NCBI RefSeq assembly: GCF_017551775.1
Contig: NZ_JAFZKX010000095.1
Span: 1 to 45,922 of the forward strand
DNA: 45,922 nt
Direction: 5' to 3'
Source: Fibrobacter sp.
Lineage (GTDB): Bacteria; Fibrobacterota; Fibrobacteria; Fibrobacterales; Fibrobacteraceae
A program made the position numbers and the translations under genes. Under the pieces are notes generated by a model. It ran no database searches and was not told where the DNA came from. It worked only from the letters and a program-made list of their open reading frames with translations. Each line of letters opens with the position of its first letter. The stretch's first letter is position 1. Below are positions 17,201 through 26,200 of the stretch, piece after piece.

Positions 17201-17658
17201 ACGCCCGCGAAGAACATCGCGCAGAACGTCACAATCATGAGCGTCCCGCTTCCGTTCGCAAGGAAGCGCACACCCAGAAGTTCCTTCAGGTAGCCGTTCT
17301 TGGCCGGACTCTGGAAGGCCTGCAGCACAAAGAACAGCCCCACGCCGGCAAACATCATGATGAGGTTCCCGAGATAGGCACCCGCACAGAACAGGCCAAT
17401 CACCGGGAGCGAAAGAAGCGTCGTCCACACAAGCACGCGTTCCTTCGGGTGCTTGTCCGAAGCAAAGCCCGCAGGCGTCAAAAGCAGCACGCAGGGCAGC
17501 AGGAACAGCAGGTGGAGCACATAGAACTGCCACGAACCCGTAGGCGTGAAGCCCATGCGGTTGAGAACCAGTTCAGTATAGGCAACAACCGCCGTAGAGA
17601 CGGCCACCTGAGTAAAAGCCAAGCCAAAAAACGAAAAACAGCCTTTCACCTTTTTCAT
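14245..17658 (-). CDS. aas: LplT-PlsC-acyl-ACP synthetase fusion (Aas), copy 1
   Basis: From the ATG at 17658 (AAAGGAAA upstream) the protein has 1137 residues. The first about 400 residues form a 12-helix MFS domain of the lysophospholipid transporter LplT type. Next is a PlsC acyltransferase domain with the HX4D motif NHISYID and a modified second motif FPENAMTSTG. The last about 500 residues form an AMP-binding acyl-ACP synthetase domain with IFSSGSEGRPKGVELTH, and later YKTGDKGHVDEDGYLTIVDR. Together they would import lysophospholipid and reacylate it. In E. coli lplT and aas are separate adjacent genes. A second copy lies at 23225-26653. This gene heads the envelope cluster running down to 8629. 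Confidence 0.9.
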   Translation of the reverse strand: MKKVKGCFSFFGLAFTQVAVSTAVVAYTELVLNRMGFTPTGSWQFYVLHLLFLLPCVLLLTPAGFASDKHPKERVLVWTTLLSLPVIGLFCAGAYLGNLIMMFAGVGLFFVLQAFQSPAKNGYLKELLGVRFLANGSGTLMIVTFCAMFFAGVALAFAVRADLTLPVLYTLGGLQLLAFVFALRLPSIGAYDKDLKFPWKYYWTTKYARRKMAKAWKNRPLRQALVGQSMFWVIIFLMVFVIQDQFSSGSLFDKDALANYAIFGTAIGLVAGFLFAIRMSKNFIEMGLIPMGTAGASVLIFLIPFIPRPYNSIAFALLGFCGGIFALPMFATMLYNTKPRSAGHVLSLSNMVQNLSIIVFDILAIIALRYVGLAKINLFFVLGIVCLVGTVWALWALPQTLLRQLLRSVLSVHYRFLVTGVQNIPWEGPVLLVGNHISYIDWAMIQMASPRPMRFVITRRPFEKWYVRLLLSQMETIDLDIANPGPAMEAARKALMRGEAVVMFPENAMTSTGNMSRFRLDYSAAIKDVPRVKLLPFYVQGLWGSSYSMADAGFKDMVHSGGRIVSVAFGESLPLDTSPMMVKRAVQELSITAWTTYIRKLRPVASAWIRTVKRIGSGPSVYSPDGNHLSANALATAALSFSGMIDKLTAGEKQIGVLIPPSGPGIIVNMACLIKGKTVYNLNYTNTPETMDYCCGVADVKTIITARVFIEKLKQKGLPMERLLDNYKVYYMEDLKEQLHKSTLVKNFLRVMFLPAWYLELRFFKKVTLDDVATIIFSSGSEGRPKGVELTHQNLMGNIKQCESVLLPSAEDVFLGSLPLFHAFGFSITTMLCLVEGVPVATCPDPTDARLVSRMCAQFKVSIMVATGTFLRMWGLNRAVHPLMFSHVRAIYAGAEKIREDVRQLYRTKFKIEIFEGFGCTETTPVAAVNTKDVLMDDYKTVIEGNKPGTVGAPLPGTQFRIVDPDTMEELGVGEDGLILIGGAQIMKGYLKDPDRTAQAIAVINGKRWYKTGDKGHVDEDGYLTIVDRYSRFAKLGGEMVSLGSVDFKISECALFDEIDHFAVAVPDGSKGEKIVLVYAGDKEEAEVKDMLKQVGLPPLMLPGAVVKVDELPKLGSGKSDVQTGKKIAMERLGITG

Positions 17659-17732
17659 TTCTACTTTCCTTTCAAGATCGATCCAACGGGGCACAAACCC
17701 CGCTCCCAGTAAATATAGCAAGCGCCGACATA

Positions 17733-17766
17733 TATAAGAAAGGACGGCACCCGGATGGGTGCCGTC
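17733..17766 (-). terminator. Rho-independent terminator after the 17804-18676 gene
   Basis: On the minus strand GACGGCACCC and GGGTGCCGTC form a perfect 10-bp stem with a 4-base loop (17743-17766), followed by CTTTCTT. It separates the lipoprotein gene from the downstream Aas operon. Confidence 0.8.
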
Positions 17767-17803
17767 GCTAAGCAATTCTAGGCGGTATAGAGCCTAAACC
17801 AGC

Positions 17804-18676
17804 TTACTTCACTTCGAAGTAGTAGGTCTGGAGGGTCTTGCCTTCCTGAGAGAACTGGATAATCTGCTTGCCCTTCGGGAGGTCACCAGTAATCTTGTAG
17901 AGGTTTTCGGCAACGTAGGTCACCTTAAGGTCGGTGGACTTGCTCTTATCCGGGAAGATACCCTTCACGTCGGTCTCGACGAAGCCCTTGCAGTCCTTGT
18001 GGTTTGCAACCTTGTCTTCAATCGCGGCGAAAGTCTTGGCGACGAGCGGAGCGGTGACGGAGGAAGCGTTCACGTAGAGCACGTTGAGCTTGCTGTCAAC
18101 GACGAGCGGCTCCTTGAGGGTGAGCGTCTTGGTTGCAGCGGCGGCAGTCTTGCCCTTAGCCTTCTTGCCCTTCTTGTCAGCCTTGGGCGGAACCTTGGCA
18201 CCATCGGTGGACTGAGTCATTTCAAGGCGGTAGCCGGCGACAGATTCGGTGCACTGGGTAGAGAAGAGCACCCAATCGTTGTTGATCTTGGTCGGGGCCT
18301 TTTCGCCCGTCTTGTAGAGACCCGGATTCACCTGGTCGCTGTAGATGTAGAGCTTGACCTTGAGGTTCGGTTCGGCTTCGGAAGTCTGAACCGGGTTACG
18401 GCTCTTGATGTACTTGGAACGGCCGGCGAGGATGCGGTAGCTGCCCACGGGAACCTTTTCGAACTTGAATTCGCCCTTCTGGAGTTCAGCCTTGTACGGG
18501 TACTTTTCCTTGGTGGTCGTGAAAATAGTGGAGTCCATCCATACGGTCGGCATCGGGACGGCCTGTTCAGTGAACGGATCAAGAACGACACCTTCGATAG
18601 TACCAGTCTTTTCGCAACCGGTCATGGCCATGGCGACGAGAGCCGCGGCGCAAGCAGTAAGAATTTGTTTCTTCAT
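17804..18676 (-). CDS. Hypothetical lipoprotein with carboxypeptidase-regulatory-like domain
   Basis: The 290-residue precursor has a lipobox MTGC (Cys21). The first about 100 mature residues (GTIEGVVLDPFTEQAVPMPTV, then GEFKFEKVPVGSYRILAG, given here in part) resemble the small beta-sandwich CarboxypepD_reg fold often found in surface proteins. Residues about 155-180 are Lys/Ala-rich with the run DKKGKKAKGK, a motif also seen in the giant repeat protein at 32493-39833. The C-terminal part has no recognised motif. AAGGAAAAAAA precedes the ATG. The gene is preceded by rpmE2 with a terminator between them, so it is probably transcribed on its own. Likely an outer-membrane or periplasmic lipoprotein of unknown role. 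Confidence 0.78.
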   Translation of the reverse strand: MKKQILTACAAALVAMAMTGCEKTGTIEGVVLDPFTEQAVPMPTVWMDSTIFTTTKEKYPYKAELQKGEFKFEKVPVGSYRILAGRSKYIKSRNPVQTSEAEPNLKVKLYIYSDQVNPGLYKTGEKAPTKINNDWVLFSTQCTESVAGYRLEMTQSTDGAKVPPKADKKGKKAKGKTAAAATKTLTLKEPLVVDSKLNVLYVNASSVTAPLVAKTFAAIEDKVANHKDCKGFVETDVKGIFPDKSKSTDLKVTYVAENLYKITGDLPKGKQIIQFSQEGKTLQTYYFEVK

Positions 18677-18710
18677 TTTTTTTCCTTGTTTTGAAAACCC
18701 AGTTGAATTT

Positions 18711-18743
18711 AAAAAAAAATGCCCCCCGCAACGTGGAGGGCAT
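18711..18743 (-). terminator. Rho-independent terminator after rpmE2
   Basis: On the minus strand ATGCCCTCC and GGGGGGCAT form a stem (18719-18743) followed by a run of nine T. Confidence 0.8.
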
Positions 18744-18759
18744 CGGAAACAGCCTAAAA

Positions 18760-19062
18760 TTAAGCTTCTTCTTCGGCCTTGGCGGGCACAGCCTTGCGGG
18801 TCTTGCGCTTTGCGCCCGTGATGTTGCCAGCGAAACGCTTGTTGAAGCGATCGATACGGCCAGCCGTATCCACGCGGTGCTGCTTACCCGTCCAGAACGG
18901 ATGGGTATCAGCGGTGATTTCAAGGGAAATCACGCTATGTTCAACCCCATCGATAGTCTTCTTTTCGGCGGAAGACTTCGTGGAGCGGGTGATGTATTCT
19001 TTACCCGTATTCGCATCGACAAACACGACCGGTTGATAGTTAGGGTGGATACCTTCTTTCAT
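18760..19062 (-). CDS. rpmE2: 50S ribosomal protein L31 type B
   Basis: The 100-residue protein begins MKEGIHPNYQPVVFVD and contains the DTHPFWTGKQ and DRFNKRFA segments of L31. It lacks the zinc-binding cysteines of the type A form, so it is the type B paralogue, which in other bacteria replaces the zinc form when zinc is short. A Lys/Ala/Glu-rich C-terminal extension (AKRKTRKAVPAKAEEEA) is present. An AGGAT sequence lies about eight bases before the ATG, and a terminator follows the gene. Confidence 0.93.
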   Translation of the reverse strand: MKEGIHPNYQPVVFVDANTGKEYITRSTKSSAEKKTIDGVEHSVISLEITADTHPFWTGKQHRVDTAGRIDRFNKRFAGNITGAKRKTRKAVPAKAEEEA

Positions 19063-19160
19063 TTTTCAAATCCTATTGAAGTGAATTATTTGGAGTTCCA
19101 AATTTAGCAGTTTTTGAGGATTTTGGCAAGATACGGGCTCTTTTTTTGTATTTTTAGAGC

Positions 19161-19787
19161 ATGAAAACGCTGAAATGTCTAATTGCCGCCCCACTCATGA
19201 CCGGGTTGGCCCTTTGCTTTACCGCCTGTAACGATGAACGTCCCGTAGCTAAAATCATCAAGGTGGACCAAAAAATGCCGCTCATCGAGTGGCCCGACAG
19301 CGTTTACGTGAATTCCCTCGATTCCATTCTCGCGCTGGAACCCGTCAGAAAGCCGAAGAACGAGAACGTGACGAACCTGCGCCTGAACCCGAACAAGGCG
19401 CCCGTATTCAACCTGCCCTCCTCCGTCACGGGCAAGCCCGACAAGAAGACCGCAAGCAAGGATGTGCGCAAGAGTAATCAGGAAGCCCGCGGCATGGGAC
19501 TCCCGCAAGGCCAAAGCAACGACGCTTTCGGCAAGAAGGGCGAAGCCTTCAGCGACAAGTTCATGCGCGCCATGTCGGCGCTGCAGTCCGACCCGAACAA
19601 CTCGAGCCTGTACAAGATGGTCGTCGCGAACGAAGAGGATCTTAGCAAGTTGCTGCGCCGGACCTATGGTGCCGGTTCGCAGAGCCTCCCCGGCTTCCTA
19701 GTGAGATCCGAACTGCAGACCGTTAACCCAAACGTCGACCTCGACCACCTGAGGGCAGGCGACAGGGTCAAGGTCCCGCGGCTCTAA
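19161..19787 (+). CDS. Lipoprotein with LysM-like C-terminus
   Basis: The 208-residue precursor has a lipobox-type end to its signal peptide (LCFTAC, Cys23). A low-complexity Lys/Asn/Pro-rich middle follows. The C-terminal 55 residues (YKMVVANEEDLSKLLRR, later NVDLDHLRAGDRVKVPRL) resemble a degenerate LysM domain, which binds peptidoglycan or related glycans. It may tether the outer membrane to the wall. No Shine-Dalgarno sequence is visible; TATTTT (19149-19154) ends six bases before the ATG, which suggests a leaderless mRNA. The gene is convergent with the HExxH protein gene at 19845. Confidence 0.72.
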   Translation: MKTLKCLIAAPLMTGLALCFTACNDERPVAKIIKVDQKMPLIEWPDSVYVNSLDSILALEPVRKPKNENVTNLRLNPNKAPVFNLPSSVTGKPDKKTASKDVRKSNQEARGMGLPQGQSNDAFGKKGEAFSDKFMRAMSALQSDPNNSSLYKMVVANEEDLSKLLRRTYGAGSQSLPGFLVRSELQTVNPNVDLDHLRAGDRVKVPRL

Positions 19788-19844
19788 AGCCTTATTTTTG
19801 CCCTATTTTCAAGCGGCTAATTCAAGCAGGCAAAGGCCCGAAAA

Positions 19845-22079
19845 CTACCTCGGGCTCTTCCGGCCATTCACGCGGAAGCGGAAATCGCGCCCGTTTTTCT
19901 TGAATTTTACGAACAAACTCTGCTCTTTTGAATCGAAGTAGATTTTCGGTTCGTGCATTTCCGTAGCCGGCATGCGAGCAATGTTCCTGATGGCAATCGT
20001 AGTATCCTGACCCGCAGGATTTCCGGATGTCCCGACAGAATCCTCCGCTATGGCGTACCACACGGCATTCTCGATACCCGCCGTCGCGTCGGTGGGCGGT
20101 TCCGTCAGATTCGCGCCGTAATTCGGGTTGTTCAGCATCGCATCTTCAACCAAGCCGAAGAACACTCCCTTCGTGAGTTCCTTGCTGAAATTGTTCTCGA
20201 GGTCGCCACGCAGCTGCGCCGTCCCGCCGACAGTCTTGTATTCAAGCGGCCACATCACGCCGTAAACCTGTGCATCGTCCTTGATGGTGCTTTCAAAAAT
20301 CACCGAAAGCGCGCCGACCTTCGCGTTCCCGCTGATGCTCCCGCCCACGAGCCAGGCGTCTTCTTCGAGCACGGCGTCGTCGCTGACCGACCCCGCGCTC
20401 ATGAAGGCACGCCCGCGAACAACGGCGTTGTCGCCGACGGAACCACCATTAATAACTGCAAAATCCTCGATGCGGGCCTTCCCCGTAACGGTTCCGCCGT
20501 TCACGACCGCATTCGGCCCGACAAATGCAGTGGTGGCCACGGTCGCCTTGCCGCTTACCCACCCCCCACCATTGGCGTGCTGCTTGTAGCCGCTTGTGTT
20601 CGCGGGTTTCCAGAAATCCTTGTTGTAGCCTTCGGGTGCGCCGTTCACGACCTCAATCATGTACGGATAGCGGTAGATGCTATAGTAGAACTGGTCCCAG
20701 AGAATCGTCTGCATCTCGGTCGGGGTCGCCGCCACGGCAAGCCACAAAGCCTTGTCGCTTGCCTTCGTCTCGATTTCAAGGTTGAATCCCGTACCGTGCT
20801 TCATCTCGCTGTAACGCGCGGTCCCGTCCGCACCTTCGGCGACAAGGCCCGCCGTCCAGCCCGAAGCCGGATCCGGCAACTTGTCCGGCGCGTAGTTGCA
20901 CCAGTTGTACTTCTTGCCCATGTAGTCGTCGGTATTGTCGCCAAAGCAGGTGTAGCCCTTGACGGTCGGCTTGTCCTGCACGATTCCGCGGAACTTGACC
21001 GAGACCTTCCCCGCCTTGTCAGGGTAAAGCCGCACCAGATTGTAGCCCCAGCGCTGCGGAGCCCAGTAGCTCGGCGAAATGTATCGGTCGGGGCATTCCC
21101 CCGAAACGGCGGAATCGCACTCCATCTTGTTAAGCATCGTCACGCGGGCATGGTTGCTGTAGGGGTAACCTACACCGACACTGCGCCTCGTCGAAAATTC
21201 GTAATCGCCCCAGGCCTTCTTGTACAAAGCCTTCTTTTGGGGGACGTACTCGAGCGTCGCCTGCTTCATCGCCCACCGGCCGAACTCTTCGTTCAGGTCG
21301 TCAAGCGACCACTTGTAAACCATCATCATGGCCGTGAAGGGCGTCTGGTCCATAAGCCCGTCCTCGCCGTCGGCGATGGATTCCGTCCAGATGCGGTTCA
21401 CCTGCTTGGCCCCCTCGATGCCGCCACCGAACGATTCCTTGAGGTGTTCCATGAAATGCCAGTTGCAGTAACGGTCGCGCGTCGAGCCGTAATACAGGAA
21501 CGGGAAATCGATAAGGTATTCCGAACAGCCGGGAGCCTCATTCGGGATAAACTGGTGGGCCATCCAGTTCGCATGCGATTCGCAAACCCAGCCCGTATGG
21601 CTGTTGTTGCCCATCCATCCGGCAAGGCTCTGCATGCCGTGCGCATATTCGTGCGCAAGACCCCAGCGGTCGCTCAAGGAGCCCTTCCCGAGCCAGATGC
21701 CGGGAGAACACCCACCGTCGCCACAGGCCTCGTTGTTGTCGCCCCCGTAAAGCGCGCCCATCTTCTCGTCGTCAAACACGTAGACGGCAACCTTTATCTT
21801 GCTATTCGGATTGCCGGGCTGCGGCAGCGCCCATTTTAAAGAATCATGGTAAAACGTGAAAATTTCTTCCAGGATATCCAGGCCCTTCTGCGCCTCGTCG
21901 CTCGAGATTCCCACCATGTTCGTGGAGCCGTCGTCGTATTTGTCCTTGCGGCATATCTCAAAATGCTCGGACGCACGGACAAGCCTATGCCCGTGCGGTT
22001 CGCATACAGGATTCCACGTGACAGCGCCTGCACTGCACAAACCGCCAAGGAAAAGGGAAACCACCACCCATCTTTTCAT
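19845..22079 (-). CDS. Secreted HExxH protein (DUF6055-like) with left-handed beta-helix repeats
   Basis: The ATG at 22079 is chosen because AGGAG lies five bases upstream; a GTG at 22085 touches that site. The 744-residue protein has a signal peptide (ending SAGA). A zinc-metallopeptidase-like motif HEYAH lies at about 143-147, with ESHANWM 19 residues later supplying a possible third ligand, an arrangement I associate with DUF6055 proteins. A region rich in Trp and Tyr follows. Residues about 495-615 contain hexapeptide-type repeats (for example GNAKVGALSVIFESTIKDDA) predicting a left-handed beta helix. The C-terminus carries basic KKNGRDFRFRVNGRK. A secreted protease or glycan-binding protein is possible; the substrate is unknown. 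Confidence 0.75.
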   Translation of the reverse strand: MKRWVVVSLFLGGLCSAGAVTWNPVCEPHGHRLVRASEHFEICRKDKYDDGSTNMVGISSDEAQKGLDILEEIFTFYHDSLKWALPQPGNPNSKIKVAVYVFDDEKMGALYGGDNNEACGDGGCSPGIWLGKGSLSDRWGLAHEYAHGMQSLAGWMGNNSHTGWVCESHANWMAHQFIPNEAPGCSEYLIDFPFLYYGSTRDRYCNWHFMEHLKESFGGGIEGAKQVNRIWTESIADGEDGLMDQTPFTAMMMVYKWSLDDLNEEFGRWAMKQATLEYVPQKKALYKKAWGDYEFSTRRSVGVGYPYSNHARVTMLNKMECDSAVSGECPDRYISPSYWAPQRWGYNLVRLYPDKAGKVSVKFRGIVQDKPTVKGYTCFGDNTDDYMGKKYNWCNYAPDKLPDPASGWTAGLVAEGADGTARYSEMKHGTGFNLEIETKASDKALWLAVAATPTEMQTILWDQFYYSIYRYPYMIEVVNGAPEGYNKDFWKPANTSGYKQHANGGGWVSGKATVATTAFVGPNAVVNGGTVTGKARIEDFAVINGGSVGDNAVVRGRAFMSAGSVSDDAVLEEDAWLVGGSISGNAKVGALSVIFESTIKDDAQVYGVMWPLEYKTVGGTAQLRGDLENNFSKELTKGVFFGLVEDAMLNNPNYGANLTEPPTDATAGIENAVWYAIAEDSVGTSGNPAGQDTTIAIRNIARMPATEMHEPKIYFDSKEQSLFVKFKKNGRDFRFRVNGRKSPR

Positions 22080-22200
22080 AAGCACTCCTATTGGCCCGGA
22101 TTTATTCCCAAACTACGAATGAATATATTCTTTTTTGGGCCCCGTAGGACTGCGCAAAGGAAAGAGTAAATAAAAAAAACGCAAAAGCGGCCGTAAAAGG

Positions 22201-23088
22201 CTACCTTGCACGGCCCAAGTTCTTGTAATCGGGCGTAAGCTTCACGCAGTTCGTGTCCTTCGGGGCACTGCGGTAAAGCGCGAGTTCCTTAGTAAAAACA
22301 CCCTTCGCCGAGGCCGAAACGCTCCACTTGCTCCCGGCGGGGCATCCCGAAATGTCCACTTTCGATACCGCGGTGAACCTCGTAGATGTAATCTTGTAAT
22401 CAAAATAGTCCGTCGATGCGGAATCGCCCAGCTGCAGGGCCTTCGCGTTCCCGACATAGGCGTTCTTCGCGAAGAAATCCTTCTGCGCGTTGATGTAGGC
22501 CAGGGACTGTTCCTGCATGTCCCTGACCGAGGCGGCAAGCTCGTTCTCCTGAGCGGTCTCGTTGCAGCTGCGCACCGCGAAAACGGCAACCACCACCGCG
22601 ACAATACACACGAGCGGAAGCGCTATCTTCTTGAGCGGCACGTTGCCCAGCTTTTCGAGCACCTCGCCGATGGACTCACCCTCGGGTTCAACCTCCTTCC
22701 CCTTCTGCCACTTGAGCAATTTCAAGGCCACAAGGATGTGGAGCATCTGTCGCGGGAAGGCAAGCCCCGCCGCGGCCACCAGAATCAGGAGCACGGAAAT
22801 CACCAGCAAGACGACGAGCGCGACATCCGCCATGGGGAGCAGCCCCTCGGCTTCCTTCAGCAGGCCGAGAAGTTCCTTGTCCTCGGAGAAATTCTGCGCG
22901 GCAAACCGCCCGGTAAAGTTGTTGTACCGAGCAAGTCCGAGCGTCACTGCCCCGCGGGCCATTTCAAGCACCGCGGCGAGCACGCGTTCCAAGAGCAAGA
23001 AAACCATACCCACAAGGGCAAACAGCGACGCGACGAGGTGCGCTGTCCGTACCGGAGCCAGTCCTTGGATTTTCTTTTCTTCAGTCAT
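22201..23088 (-). CDS. Membrane protein with C-terminal pilin-like periplasmic domain
   Basis: The 295-residue protein has three hydrophobic segments at about 17-40, 85-112 and 155-175, with Lys/Glu-rich linkers. The C-terminal 120 residues follow the last helix and include INAQKDFFAKNAYVGNA, a DSASTDYFDYKI segment and a Cys pair (SGCPAGSKW and DTNCVKL). This layout resembles the soluble domain of some Fibrobacter pilin-like proteins, but the likeness is weak and from memory. No ribosome binding site is evident. The gene lies between the HExxH protein and the second Aas fusion, separated from the latter by 136 bases of repeat-rich DNA. Confidence 0.65.
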   Translation of the reverse strand: MTEEKKIQGLAPVRTAHLVASLFALVGMVFLLLERVLAAVLEMARGAVTLGLARYNNFTGRFAAQNFSEDKELLGLLKEAEGLLPMADVALVVLLVISVLLILVAAAGLAFPRQMLHILVALKLLKWQKGKEVEPEGESIGEVLEKLGNVPLKKIALPLVCIVAVVVAVFAVRSCNETAQENELAASVRDMQEQSLAYINAQKDFFAKNAYVGNAKALQLGDSASTDYFDYKITSTRFTAVSKVDISGCPAGSKWSVSASAKGVFTKELALYRSAPKDTNCVKLTPDYKNLGRAR

Positions 23089-23105
23089 AATCTAATGGAG
23101 TTAAT

Positions 23106-23189
23106 AGTTCCTAGTTACTAGAATATCTTATACCAAAATGCTTCTTGATGTCGTCTATGCTAGTAACTAGTAACTCAGAACTAGGAACT
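23106..23189. repeat. Inverted and iterated CTAGTAACTAG-type repeats
   Basis: AGTTCCTAGTTACTAG (23106-23121) recurs in inverted form as CTAGTAACTAG (23160-23170) and CTAGGAACT (23181-23189), split by a partial reiteration. They fill the gap between two minus-strand genes. Could fold as RNA or be a degenerate small mobile repeat. Confidence 0.55.
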
Positions 23190-23224
23190 TCTACGCTCTA
23201 AGTTCTAATTTCACATCCTACATT

Positions 23225-26200
23225 TTATTTCATTCCGGCGAGTTCCTTCGCGAGCTTCTTGGCTGTGGTAAAGTCCGCCTTGCCCGTACCGAGCTTCGGG
23301 ACCTTCTCGACGGCAAAAGCAGCAGCCGGAAGCATGATCGGCGGGAACCCGCTCGCGCGCAGTTCAGAAAGCACGTCCTTCGGGTCCTTTTCACCCTGGT
23401 AGAGGAGCACAATCTTTTCGCCCTTCGCCGAATCCGGAATCGAAGTCACCACGTAGTCGCAGCCTTCGAGCACCGGCGTATCCTGAATCTTCTTCTCGAC
23501 AGCACCGAGGCTCACCATCTCGCCACCAAGCTTCGCGAAGCGGCTGTAGCGGTCCACGATCGTGAGGAAGCCGTCCTCGTCGAGGTAGCCCTTGTCGCCC
23601 GTGCGGTAGTAGCGCTTGCCGCCAATCATCACGGTCACGTCCTTCGTGCGTTCCGGATCCTTGAGGTAGCCCACCATCACCTGGCAACCGCCGATGAGGA
23701 TCATGCCCGCCTCGCCCGTCGGCAGAGGTTCGTTCGTATCCGGATCCACAATCAGGAACTGCGAGCCCGGGAGCGCCATGCCCACGGTACCCGGCTTGTT
23801 GTTCACCTGCATCGTCATGTAGTCGCTGTGCAGGTTGTTCTCGGTATTGATGGATGCCACCGGAGCGGTTTCGGTACAGCCGTATCCTTCGTAGATTTCC
23901 TTGCCGAACTTGAGGCGGAATGCGGTCGCAAGTTCCGGACGCAATGCTTCGGCACCAGCGATAATCAGGCGGACATACTTGAGCGCCATCGGGTGCACGT
24001 AGCGGCTAATCGTAAACGCACGCAAGAAGGTCGGGGTCGCGACGAACGCCGTAACGCGGAATTCCGCACATACGCGGGCCATGGTCTTCACGTCGGTCGG
24101 GTCGGCAACCGTCACGATGGGGCAACCTTCGGTAAGGTTCAAGAGCGTAGTCACCGTGAGGCCGAAGCTATGGAACAGCGGGAGTTCCGAAAGCATCACG
24201 TCGTTGCGCGTCACGTTGAAAATACAAGCGAGCTGCTGGATATTGCCCATCAGGTTCCTGTGGCTCAGCATCACGCCCTTCGGGGTACCTTCAGAGCCCG
24301 AACTGAACATGATGGCGGCAATGCTGTCGAGGCTCACGCGCTTGCGGAACAAGAACTTGATGAGCCATGCGGGCGCAATCATGCAGAAGAACATGTAGAA
24401 CGCGATCTTCGCCTTCGGAATTTCCTTCATCAGGTCTTCGGCGTAGAGCAGGTTCAGGTTCTCGCCCGCTATCTTCGAATAGTCGTTTCCGCGGCCCTTG
24501 AGCTTTTCAACGAACATGCGGCTCGAGACGACCGTCTTCACGTCGGCGCGGGCGGCACAGAACTTCACGTTGTCGACCGACGAGGTGTAGTTCAGGTTCA
24601 CGTTGGTCTTGCCACAGAGCCAGAGCGCGAGGTTCACAATCACGCCCGCCGGAGAAGGCGGGAGCATAATGCCCACGTTCTGTTCTTCGGGCCCAACCTT
24701 TTTCCTCAAGAGCTTGCTGAACGCGATAACCGCGCCCATGAGCTTGTAGCCCGAGAAGTGCCCGCCGTCCGGATTGTAGATGGCAGGGCCGTTCTTCACG
24801 TACTTCTTGTACGTCTTGATCCAGGCGTCGCCGACCGGCTTCACGAACGAGACGGAGTAGTTCCAGGCGTCGATGGAAATCTTGCGGATGATGGCACGAA
24901 CCTTGTTCGCGGGCGTCGTCGCATCGATAGGCGCACTGAAAGCGATGGTCACGGTACGTTCGGCGCTCGCGCCGTACATGTTGGAGCCGCTGTAGCTGAA
25001 GTTCGAGCCCCAGAGGCCCTGGATGTAGAACGGCACGACGGTCGCATCGGTACCTTCCACCGCCTTGGAATAATCTATGCTGAAGGGTTCAACGTGCGGG
25101 GAACGGGAAACTTCGCCCGTCGGGAAGATGACCACCGCATGGCCTTCCATGAGGCGGTCGTGAATCTTCTTCATCGCCTCTTCGGGGTGGCGGTTGTCTA
25201 TACGGATGCTTCCCAGGCGCTTGAGCATGGAACGCAGGTACCACTTCTCGAAATGGTCCTTGTTGCTCGCGATGCACAGCGGGCGCGGGCAGGCCATCTG
25301 CACCATGGCCCAGTCGATGAAGCTGTGGTGGTTACCGACCAAGAGCACCGGTCCGTCATTCGGGATATTGCCCACATTGAGCACGCGGATCTTGTAACGG
25401 CTAAAGACAAGGCGCAAGAGCGAGCGGACGAGGGCCTGCGGAAGGTTCGAAATGGACCAGTAGAAAACGCCCACCGATATGACGGCCAGCCCGATGAAAT
25501 AGTATTGCGGCTGTATGTCCGTGTAACGCACCATAGTAGAATACACGAACAGGAACACCACAAGTACTAGCGCCTGGATAAGATTCGCAAGCGCAAGCAC
25601 CCAGCCGGAATTGTTGGGGCGCGTGTTGTACTGCAGAAGGGCGTTCACCGGCACGAGGAACATGCCCCCGAAGATACCGATGGCGCTATAAAGGATAGAC
25701 AGGGCAACCGGATGCACCATGAACGGGATGAGGAACATGCAGATGGAAGCACCGGCCATGCCGAGGGGGATAAAGCCCGTCTCGATGAAGTCCTTGGAAT
25801 TGTGGGCGGCGATGATGGAGCCCACCATGAGGCCAACGATGGTGAACGAGAGGAAATTCTGGAGCGTGGCTACCGTCTGGGAGCCGGACACGTCCTGGAA
25901 CATGAGGATGAACACCTGAGCCATGGCCCAGAACATCGAAAGCGTAATGATGGTGGCACGCAGCGTGCGGTGGCGCCAGCCGAAGCTCAGGCGGCGACGG
26001 GCCACGGAGAACTTAATGTTGTGGTCTTCGTACTTGACCTTCGGCACGAGGAAGCTCGCGACCGTACCGAGGACGCTCACGCCCGTCAAAATCCACGGAA
26101 TGACGACGGATTTCGAAAGCAGGAAGCCCACAGCCTCATAACGGACGAGCGATTCCAAGTCGATGAGGTTAATACCCACGATGACAAGCCAGCTCGAAGT

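Noticed and set aside
15775-17712. Long plus-strand frame opposite the first Aas gene
   Set aside because: Very rich in Arg, His and Glu with no fold signature; shadow of the LplT-PlsC part.
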